In this document: one piece after another, positions 7,422 to 14,063 of the stretch | Layout of the letters: each line of letters opens with the position of its first letter | Position numbering within the stretch: the first letter of the stretch is position 1 | NCBI GenBank assembly: GCA_015231915.1 | Contig: JADGAR010000028.1 | Coordinates: forward strand, 1 to 47,335 | Reading direction: 5' to 3' | Origin: Magnetococcales bacterium | Lineage (GTDB): Bacteria > Pseudomonadota > Magnetococcia > Magnetococcales > Magnetaquicoccaceae | Length of the DNA: 47,335 nt | Program-made: the position numbers and the translations under genes | The notes under the pieces: generated by a model | The model's input: only the letters and a program-made list of their open reading frames with translations | Told to the model about the DNA's origin: nothing | Database searches by the model: none

Positions 7422-9414
7422 ACCTGCGAGGGGAGGGGGGAACATGTTGCGTTTGCTTTGTTACGGGGTCGGCATCGGCCTCATGGTGAGCGGGTATCTC
7501 TATTATCTCCTGCCTCCCTACGTCTCCGGCGCGGCCAGCACCGAGGAGTCCGCCATCATCGGCATGCGCATGGTGATCGGCGGCGGGATCATCACCCTGT
7601 TGCCGATCCTGGTGTTTCGCAAACGCAACCGTTTGTGATCGCTCGTGCGCCAACGCGGCGCGCATCTCCTCGACCACCTCGGCCCAGTCGCCGGGTTGGC
7701 GCTGACGGAACAGGCGCATCACCCCAGGATACCACGGCGATTCCGTGTGCGCCTCTCCCCAGCGCCAGTCGATACCGATGCACGGCAACATCAACCAGCA
7801 CCGTTTGCCCAATGCCCCGCTCAGATGGGCGATGGCCGTATCCACGCAGATCACCAGATCCAGTTGCGCGATGATCGCCGCCGTGTCGGCGAAATCCCGC
7901 ACCCGGTTGCCCAGATCCACCAGGGGCTGCCCTTGCGGAGGCGTCTTGGCCTCCACCCCCCCTTTCTGCAAACCGACGAATCCGACCCCCGGCACCCTCC
8001 ACAAGGGCGCCAGCACCTCCAGCCCAGGCAAAGAACGGTTGACATCGTTCCCGTGACTCGCATTCCCCTTCCAGGCCAGCCCGATGCGGAATCCCGCCTC
8101 CGGCAGCAGACCGCGCCAGAGGGCGATATCCTCCGGCGCGGCACGCAAATAGGGAATCGTTGACGCCATGAGATCATTGCCCAGAGGCAGATGAGCAGGC
8201 AGACTCATCAGCAATGACCAATAGTCATACTCGCAGGTCTCCGGGAAGTGGGTCGAGACGCTCAAGCCCTCCTGCTCCAGGCCTTTGCACAGTCGTTCGA
8301 GAGAGGCATGACAGACGAACCGGACCATTGCCACCCCCTGGCGCAGCAACGCGGGCAAGAAGCGGCAGAATTGCAGCATGTCGCCAAATCCCTGTTCCTT
8401 GACCACCAGCAGCCTTTTTCCCGCCAGCGACTCGCCCCTCCAGGGGGGCAAAGGGAGGTCCGGCGGGGTCACCAGGCGGTGGCGCAAGCCCGGATGCGAC
8501 CGGTATTCGAACCAGGGCCAGCCCTCGGCGAACCGTCCGCAGCGCAACAGAAACAGACCCAGGCCAAGGCAGGCGTCGGCCAGTTCCGGTTGTCGCCGGA
8601 TCGCCTCCCGAAAGGCCGTCTCGGCCTCAGCCATGCGTCCTTGCGACTGGTACAAAAGCCCCAGATTGTTGTGCGTTTCGGCCAGTTCCGGTTGCAGGCG
8701 AATCGCTTCCCGCAAGGCCTGCTCGGCCTCGGGAAAACGCCGCTGTTCCATCAGGGTCAGCCCCAGCAGGTTGCAGGCCTCCGCATGGCCGGGCCGGATG
8801 CCGAGCGCCTCCCGGCAGGCGGACTCGGCCTCGGCGGTGCGTTTTTGTTCCAGCAAGACCCTCCCCAGGCGGACCCAGGCGGCCACATGATCGGGTTGGG
8901 CGTGCAAAGCCTGCCGGAATGCGCTTTCCGCCTCATCCGGTCGTTTGTGTTCACGGTGGAGCAGGCATCCCAGGTTGTAAAGGGCCTCGACGCCATCCGG
9001 CTTCAGCCGGAGCGCCTCCCGGAAGGCGGCCTCGGCGGCTTCCGGGAGGTGCCGCTGCAGCAGCGCCACCCCCAGGTTGGAATGGGCCTCGGCCCACTCC
9101 GGGCGCGCCCGGATCGTCTCCCGCAAGGCGGTTTCGGCCTCCTCGTACCGCTCTTGCGCCAGCAGCAGATTTCCAAGCTGGAAACCGGCCTCGGCGAAAT
9201 CCGGCTGGAGGCGCAGTGTCCGGTGGAAACAGGCCTCGGCCTCCCCGTCGCCGCCCCGCTGCAGGATGGCGTTGCCCAGGGCATTCCAACAGAATGCGCA
9301 GTCGGGAAACCGTTCGGTCAAGAACCTGGCCAGGGTTTCCGCATCGGCGAGCCGCCCTGCGGAAAACAGGCCGATCAGCCGGTGCAACTCATCCGGTTCC
9401 GGCATGGCGCTCAT
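7408..9414 (-). CDS. TPR-repeat glycosyltransferase (GT9-like C-terminal domain)
   Basis: The frame encodes 668 residues. The start ATG (9414) overlaps the epimerase stop as ATGA; a longer frame to 9579 is only the epimerase's shadow. Residues about 30-330 are eight or more tetratricopeptide repeats (recurring ALYNLGCLLH, AEAHSNLGVALLQ, EAETAFREAIRRQPE). Residues about 355-590 resemble heptosyltransferase-type GT9 enzymes: KRLLVVKEQGFGDMLQFCRF, then DLVICVDTAIAHLSGALGK. Such TPR-GT proteins often act in surface-glycan or flagellin glycosylation. Residues about 592-668 are low-complexity and lie opposite the 64-residue membrane gene. They do not look like a folded extension, so the original stop may have been lost, or the tail is tolerated. 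Translational coupling with the epimerase suggests a shared glycan pathway. Confidence 0.85.
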   Translation of the reverse strand: MSAMPEPDELHRLIGLFSAGRLADAETLARFLTERFPDCAFCWNALGNAILQRGGDGEAEACFHRTLRLQPDFAEAGFQLGNLLLAQERYEEAETALRETIRARPEWAEAHSNLGVALLQRHLPEAAEAAFREALRLKPDGVEALYNLGCLLHREHKRPDEAESAFRQALHAQPDHVAAWVRLGRVLLEQKRTAEAESACREALGIRPGHAEACNLLGLTLMEQRRFPEAEQALREAIRLQPELAETHNNLGLLYQSQGRMAEAETAFREAIRRQPELADACLGLGLFLLRCGRFAEGWPWFEYRSHPGLRHRLVTPPDLPLPPWRGESLAGKRLLVVKEQGFGDMLQFCRFLPALLRQGVAMVRFVCHASLERLCKGLEQEGLSVSTHFPETCEYDYWSLLMSLPAHLPLGNDLMASTIPYLRAAPEDIALWRGLLPEAGFRIGLAWKGNASHGNDVNRSLPGLEVLAPLWRVPGVGFVGLQKGGVEAKTPPQGQPLVDLGNRVRDFADTAAIIAQLDLVICVDTAIAHLSGALGKRCWLMLPCIGIDWRWGEAHTESPWYPGVMRLFRQRQPGDWAEVVEEMRAALAHERSQTVAFAKHQDRQQGDDPAADHHAHADDGGLLGAGRAGDVGRQEIIEIPAHHEADADPVTKQTQHVPPSPRRFTPV
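7444..7638 (+). CDS. Small two-helix membrane protein, fully antisense to a glycosyltransferase 3' end
   Basis: This 64-residue protein is preceded by a strong GGGGAGGGGGGAAC site directly before the ATG. It has two hydrophobic helices, at about 3-24 and 38-58, and a basic end (RKRNRL), giving a predicted hairpin in the membrane with a cytoplasmic positive tail. A short inverted repeat, CAAACG-CAAC-CGTTTG (7620-7635), covers its last codons but no T-run follows. The whole gene lies inside the last 77 codons of the - strand TPR-glycosyltransferase frame. Both frames are open, but the ribosome site and hydrophobic pattern make this one the more natural gene here. The function is unknown. Confidence 0.6.
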   Translation: MLRLLCYGVGIGLMVSGYLYYLLPPYVSGAASTEESAIIGMRMVIGGGIITLLPILVFRKRNRL

Positions 9415-10304
9415 CGGTCGATTTTCGGATCGTCCGGCAGGCTGCGGACAATGCCTTCCGCCAGGCTCACCTCCGGAGACCAGCCGGGCAGGCGTTCGCC
9501 TTTGTCCCAGGGTTGCATCATCTCGCGCGGGTGATAGGGGCGTCCTCCCCAAAGCACGGGCAATCGGCGTCCGGTGCAATCCTCGATCATGCGCACCAGA
9601 TCCTTGATCCGCACCGCCTGCCCGGAAGAGACGGCAAACCGCTCGTGACCGATCCCCTGGCCGGCCAGCAACCGTTCGGCGGCCACCCGGAAGGCGCTGG
9701 TCACGTCATCGATGTGAATCAGATCGATTTTCTGTTCGCCGGGGGACATGGCCAGTTGCGGGCTGTCGCTCTTCAGACCGGCGAGCAGCGCGAACAGCAT
9801 CCGGCGCGGGTCGTCGGGTCCGTAGGTGTTGGAAAGATGCAGGGTGATCGCCCGCATCCCGAAGGCCTCCACGTAGTAGGTGACGATCTCTTCGAAGGCC
9901 TGCTTGGTGGCGGCGTAGAGATTGACCGGACCGTAATCCCGGTTGTCGTGGTGTTGCCAGAACGAGCCGGTATTGACCAGTCGCGTCACCCCGTGACGGG
10001 CCATGGCCTCGAGCAGTTGCGTGGCGAACAACAGATTGGCCTCCACCATGGGGGTGACATCGGCCTGGCGATGCTGGGCCGTGGTGACCGCTGCCAGATG
10101 CAACACCACCTCTGGCCGCACCCTTTCCAGCAGGCTGCCCAGCCCCTCGGTGGTGCCGTCATGGAGGTGGGCAGTCACCCCGGCGGGGAGGGGCGCCATG
10201 CGGCGCACCACGGCATGGACGGTCCATCCCCAGCCCATCAGCGCCCTGGCCAGCCGGGAACCGACATAACCGGTGGCCCCGGTGATCAGGCAGACCGGCG
10301 GCAT
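9411..10304 (-). CDS. NAD-dependent epimerase/dehydratase (SDR family)
   Basis: This 297-residue extended short-chain dehydrogenase has the Rossmann motif TGATGYVG (residues 8-15), HLAAVT, NTGSFW and the catalytic YAATK (YxxxK). These enzymes change sugar nucleotides such as UDP- or dTDP-hexoses. I chose the ATG at 10304 because the Rossmann strand begins straight after it; AGGAGG lies 13 nt upstream, slightly far. The frame stays open to 10391 with no better ribosome site. Its stop overlaps the ATG of the TPR-glycosyltransferase. It is divergent from the first radical SAM gene. The exact sugar substrate cannot be read from the sequence. Confidence 0.87.
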   Translation of the reverse strand: MPPVCLITGATGYVGSRLARALMGWGWTVHAVVRRMAPLPAGVTAHLHDGTTEGLGSLLERVRPEVVLHLAAVTTAQHRQADVTPMVEANLLFATQLLEAMARHGVTRLVNTGSFWQHHDNRDYGPVNLYAATKQAFEEIVTYYVEAFGMRAITLHLSNTYGPDDPRRMLFALLAGLKSDSPQLAMSPGEQKIDLIHIDDVTSAFRVAAERLLAGQGIGHERFAVSSGQAVRIKDLVRMIEDCTGRRLPVLWGGRPYHPREMMQPWDKGERLPGWSPEVSLAEGIVRSLPDDPKIDR

Positions 10305-10427
10305 CGGACGATCATCGCCTCCTTGTTTGAAAAGATGACGCATGAGTGGTTGCAGCATTCGATGCGGGCATGATCCCCTGGCGCGGGACAAAAGTCAAAG
10401 GCGAAACCGTGGCGCGGGTGCGCGCAC

Positions 10428-10457
10428 TTGACCATGGGGGGGACGGGCTGGTATTTT
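10428..10457 (+). promoter_or_regulatory. Candidate sigma70 promoter for the radical SAM/glycosyltransferase operon
   Basis: TTGACC (10428-10433) and TATTTT (10452-10457) are separated by 18 nt in the 197-nt gap between the divergent epimerase and radical SAM genes. Transcription would start near 10464, giving a short leader to the ATG at 10502. The match is good at -35 and moderate at -10, and there is no experimental support. Confidence 0.45.
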
Positions 10458-10501
10458 AATGTGAGTTGGTGTATCCATGAAGCAAAAAATAGGGGTCATG
10501 C

Positions 10502-11518
10502 ATGAAGGCCAAGATCATACCCAGGATCAATCTGGAAGGACGGACCCCCTTGCAGACCGTCATTCCCCTCTCCACGCCGTATATTCTGTACGTGGACCCG
10601 GCCAGCATCTGCAATTTTCGTTGTGATTTCTGCCCCACCGGCGACAAGGAACTGATCGCCGCCACCGGGCGCTGGCAGGGGCGCATGGATTGGGATCTCT
10701 ATCGCAAGGTGATCGACGACCTTGCCGCCTTCGAGCATCCCCTCAAGGTGCTGCGACTCTACAAGGAAGGGGAGCCGCTGCTCAACAAGAAAATGCCCGA
10801 CATGATCCGTTATGCCAAGGCGAGCGGTCGGGTCAACTACATCGATACCACCACCAACGGCGAACCCCTGACGCCTGAGCTTTCGCTGGCCCTGATCGAG
10901 GCGGGTCTCGACAAGATCAACATCTCGGTGGACGGCTTGACGGACGAGCAGTTTCTCAAATTCACTAAAACAAAAGTTAATATCAACAAATATGTCGGGA
11001 AGGTGCGCTTTCTCTATGAAAATCGCGGCAACTGCGAGATCGTGGTCAAGACCTCCGGCGACATGTTGAGCGAGGATGACAAAAAGCGCTTTTTCGAGCT
11101 GTTCGGCGACATCTGCGACCGGATCTTCATCGAGAATTTCGCCCCCTGCTGGCCGGAGTTCGACGTGGAGGAGCGCACCGGCATCGAGATTCGCAAGGGG
11201 ATCTACGACAACCCCATCGGCCAGGTGGACACCTGTCCTTACATCTTCTATTCCCTGTCGATCAATTCGGATGGCACGGTGAGCCTCTGTTTTCTCGACT
11301 GGGCCAGGAAACTGATCGTGGGCGACGCCCGCACCCAGAGCCTGAGCGACATCTGGAACGGCGCGGAACTCCATGCGCACCGGGTGGCCAATCTCTCCGG
11401 CGCGCGCCGGCAGAATCCCACCTGTGGCGCCTGCGGGCAGTTGAGTCACTGTCTTCCCGACAACATCGATCCCTATGCCGCCGAGTTGCTGGCCAGGATC
11501 CAGGCGCGGCGCGGGTGA
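10502..11518 (+). CDS. Radical SAM/SPASM-type protein, copy 1
   Basis: This 338-residue protein carries the radical SAM motif CNFRCDFC (Cys37, 41, 44) and C-terminal cysteines typical of a SPASM-like auxiliary cluster region (TCPYIFY, SLCFLDWARKL, then CGACGQLSHC). Between them are LYKEGEPLLN and TTTNGE, as in SPASM enzymes that modify peptides or sugars. It is a clear paralogue of the - strand gene at 18000-19019 (shared ELIAATGR, YKEGEPLLN, INSDGTVSLC). It opens a four-gene + strand run with glycosyltransferases and begins 3 nt before the next gene, so action on a sugar nucleotide or glycan precursor is the best guess. Codons 152-164 (about 10955-10995) are unusually AT-rich compared with the rest. 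Confidence 0.87.
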   Translation: MKAKIIPRINLEGRTPLQTVIPLSTPYILYVDPASICNFRCDFCPTGDKELIAATGRWQGRMDWDLYRKVIDDLAAFEHPLKVLRLYKEGEPLLNKKMPDMIRYAKASGRVNYIDTTTNGEPLTPELSLALIEAGLDKINISVDGLTDEQFLKFTKTKVNINKYVGKVRFLYENRGNCEIVVKTSGDMLSEDDKKRFFELFGDICDRIFIENFAPCWPEFDVEERTGIEIRKGIYDNPIGQVDTCPYIFYSLSINSDGTVSLCFLDWARKLIVGDARTQSLSDIWNGAELHAHRVANLSGARRQNPTCGACGQLSHCLPDNIDPYAAELLARIQARRG

Positions 11519-11521
11519 GCG

Positions 11522-12796
11522 ATGGGTGGTGACTTTCGGCTGCTGCATGTCGTGCCCCACCTGGGGGGAGGGGTGGGCCGGGTGCTGTCCAGCGTGGCGG
11601 CCCTGCGTCGCCGGCAGAACTCCCCTGTGGAGGAGCGCTTCGTCTGCCTGGAGGCGCCGGAAAAGAGCCGTTATGTCGAAATCCTGCGTGAGGCCGGCGT
11701 GTCGGTGCGCATCGCTCTGGACAACCGGGAACTGGAAGAGGAGATCCGGGCCGCCGATGTGGTGCAGGCCGAGTGGTGGAACCACCCCCTGACCGCCTCC
11801 TGGCTGGCGGGGGTCCATGCCATCGACATGCGACTGGTGATGTGGAGCCATACCTCCGGGATGCACTATCCGGCAATTCCGGAGGCGTTGATCGCCATGC
11901 CTCACGCCTTTTTGTTCACCACGCCTCTTTCCATGCGGCCCGAACATGCCCGGTTTGGCAATCTGGTCGAGGTGGTACACAGCTCCGGGGGGTTCGACGA
12001 CTTCCCGCCGGTTCCTCGCGAGGTCACCTCCGGGCCGTTGCGTTGCGGTTATCTGGGCACCCTGAATTTCGCCAAATTGCACCCGGAGATCCTGCGTTTC
12101 CTTGGCGCGGTGGATCTGCCGGGCTTTGCCGTCGATTTTTTTGGCGACGCGGATTCCAATCCGGATCTGGTGCGCCTGGCCTCCGGGAGGGTGCGCATCC
12201 ACGGTTTCACCGATCGCCCGGATCTGGCGTTGCGCGGGATGGATCTTTTCATCTATCTGCTCTCTCCCCTGCACTACGGCACCACGGAGAATGCCCTGCT
12301 GGAGGCCATGGCCTGCGGGGTCGTACCCATCGTGCTGGACAATCCGGTGGAAAAGACCATCGTGCGGCACGGCGAGACCGGCCTGATCGTCGCCGACCCC
12401 GATGGATTCGCCCAGGCCGTGGCATGGCTGCACGATCACCCGGAAGAGCGTCTGCGCATGAGCCGCACCGGGGCCGGGGAGGTCAGACGGCTCTTCGCCC
12501 TGGAGGAGACCGAACGCCGCCTGAGCGATAGTTACGCCAGGGTGCTCGCCATGCCCAAGCGTGCCTTCGATTTTCGCCCGGTGATCGGGACCTCCCCTGG
12601 GGCGTGGTTTCTCTCCTGTGCCGGGCGCTATGCCGACTGTTTCGGTGATGGGCCGTGCGCTTTCTTGCCCCCGTTTTTGTTCGAGAAGTCTAAAAGCTCC
12701 ATTTTTCATTATTTGCGATATTTCCACGAGGATGCGCAACTGCAACGTCTGGCCGGCAACCTGACGAGGCGGAATGGTCATGTCGGAATCTCTTGA
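11522..12796 (+). CDS. Glycosyltransferase family 4-like protein
   Basis: The 424-residue protein has the GT-B layout: an N-terminal half starting RLLHVVPHLGGGVGRVL (glycine-rich acceptor loop) and a C-terminal half with GYLGTLNF, VRIHGFTDRPDLAL and the donor motif TTENALLEAMACGVVPI (E-x7-E), diagnostic of GT4 retaining enzymes. It likely transfers a hexose from a nucleotide sugar to a growing glycan on the cytoplasmic side. After the GT4 core there is a tail of about 70 residues of unknown role. It starts 3 nt after the radical SAM stop, and its 3' end overlaps the next gene by 23 nt. Confidence 0.88.
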   Translation: MGGDFRLLHVVPHLGGGVGRVLSSVAALRRRQNSPVEERFVCLEAPEKSRYVEILREAGVSVRIALDNRELEEEIRAADVVQAEWWNHPLTASWLAGVHAIDMRLVMWSHTSGMHYPAIPEALIAMPHAFLFTTPLSMRPEHARFGNLVEVVHSSGGFDDFPPVPREVTSGPLRCGYLGTLNFAKLHPEILRFLGAVDLPGFAVDFFGDADSNPDLVRLASGRVRIHGFTDRPDLALRGMDLFIYLLSPLHYGTTENALLEAMACGVVPIVLDNPVEKTIVRHGETGLIVADPDGFAQAVAWLHDHPEERLRMSRTGAGEVRRLFALEETERRLSDSYARVLAMPKRAFDFRPVIGTSPGAWFLSCAGRYADCFGDGPCAFLPPFLFEKSKSSIFHYLRYFHEDAQLQRLAGNLTRRNGHVGIS

Positions 12797-13970
12797 GACG
12801 ATTGTTCGTCTTATTAATGAAAAAAATCATTCCGGGCTGTTGGATTATGTTCGGACCACGCCGGGCGATCCCAATCAACTTCTCACCATCCTGTATCATC
12901 TGCTCGCCTTGCGCCATTATGCGCCGGCCCTGGTGTTGGCCAGCCATTTGCAATCTGGCGGTTTTCGGCATCAGATCATCTCCCTGGCTTTGGCCATCGG
13001 CGGGGTGGTTTTTGACCAGCCGGAGATGGAAACACTCGGCATGGCCGATCTCGCCCTGTTGGCCGACCGGTTGACCCCCGAGCAACAGGACGGCACCTAT
13101 ACGCAGATCATCGTGCCGGTGATGAAGGAGTTGCTGGGCGAATGCCTGCGCGGGCAAGATACCGGGCGCATCCTGAAATTGCTGGAGATCTTCAAGGCGG
13201 ATGTGCCCCGTTGGCGTGAGATTTTCGATCCGGGGACCGAGCCGGAGCCGGATCCGCCTGCGGGGCCAGGGATGTCATGGGCCGGGGAGTGGTTGGGCGA
13301 GGAGAATTTTTTGCAGGTTTTTTGGTATTACGCGGCAGTGGCATGCGGGGTGCCCATCGAGCGCAACCCGACGCCGGGCCTGACTGCGTGCCACATCCGT
13401 TTCACCAGTCGGCCCGGTCAGGCCCGCGTCCTTTCCGGGCAGGGGGTCGAGTCGATGCGGCAAGGGGCGTTGCTGGTGCAGGAGTATGCGGAGGAGATGC
13501 ACCGTGATTTTACGCCCGGGGTGCATTATCTGGAGTTTTCCACTCTGGGGCAGTTGCGCGCCATCGCCCGTTTCATCCGGGAACATCCGGAGGAGGCGGA
13601 AGCGATCCGCCGGCAGGGTCAGGCATGCGCGCGGGAACGGTACGGCCCTGACCGGTTGCCCGGAGTTGTCGATGGGTTGGCCCGAGCGGTGGTGGAACGG
13701 TTCGCTGGCATGGCCGGAAGCCGGTGGCTGGTCTTGTGCGAGGTGGAGGAGGCGCTGGTGCTGCTGGGCGCAATCCGCAGCATGGCGCCCCACATCGGTC
13801 TGCGGATTCAGGATCGCGCGGCGATCCTGGCCGATCCGGCACGGGCGGAGGGCGTCTGTTGCACGGACCACGAGGAGGTGCGGGAGTGGTTGGTGCGTGA
13901 TGGCGGGTTGGCTGCGGAGCGGGTCATCGCGCTGGCGGAGTTGCGGAACCTGTCGTGCGCGCCGGTATGA
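12774..13970 (+). CDS. Short CgeB-like glycosyltransferase paralogue lacking the GT2 domain
   Basis: This 398-residue protein shares three blocks with the larger gene that follows: an N-terminal helical module (residues about 8-150, ending ADVPRWREIFDP), the donor half of a CgeB-type GT-B fold (about 175-310, CHIRFTSRPGQ, GALLVQE, GVHYLEF) and a C-terminal module (about 320-398, WLVLCEVEEALVLL). The acceptor half of the GT-B domain and the entire GT2 domain of its neighbour are missing, so it may be inactive alone, regulatory, or a partner subunit. ATG codons at 12774 and 12780 are both possible; GAGG at 12766 is 4 or 10 nt away. It overlaps the preceding GT4 gene. Confidence 0.75.
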   Translation: MVMSESLETIVRLINEKNHSGLLDYVRTTPGDPNQLLTILYHLLALRHYAPALVLASHLQSGGFRHQIISLALAIGGVVFDQPEMETLGMADLALLADRLTPEQQDGTYTQIIVPVMKELLGECLRGQDTGRILKLLEIFKADVPRWREIFDPGTEPEPDPPAGPGMSWAGEWLGEENFLQVFWYYAAVACGVPIERNPTPGLTACHIRFTSRPGQARVLSGQGVESMRQGALLVQEYAEEMHRDFTPGVHYLEFSTLGQLRAIARFIREHPEEAEAIRRQGQACARERYGPDRLPGVVDGLARAVVERFAGMAGSRWLVLCEVEEALVLLGAIRSMAPHIGLRIQDRAAILADPARAEGVCCTDHEEVREWLVRDGGLAAERVIALAELRNLSCAPV

Positions 13971-14063
13971 CATTTCCTTTGACTTTTGCCCGGAACGCTA
14001 TCATGTTCTTCGGGTTTATCAAAAAATTTGTCCGCCGATGCCCGACGAGGAGGGGTGTTCGCC

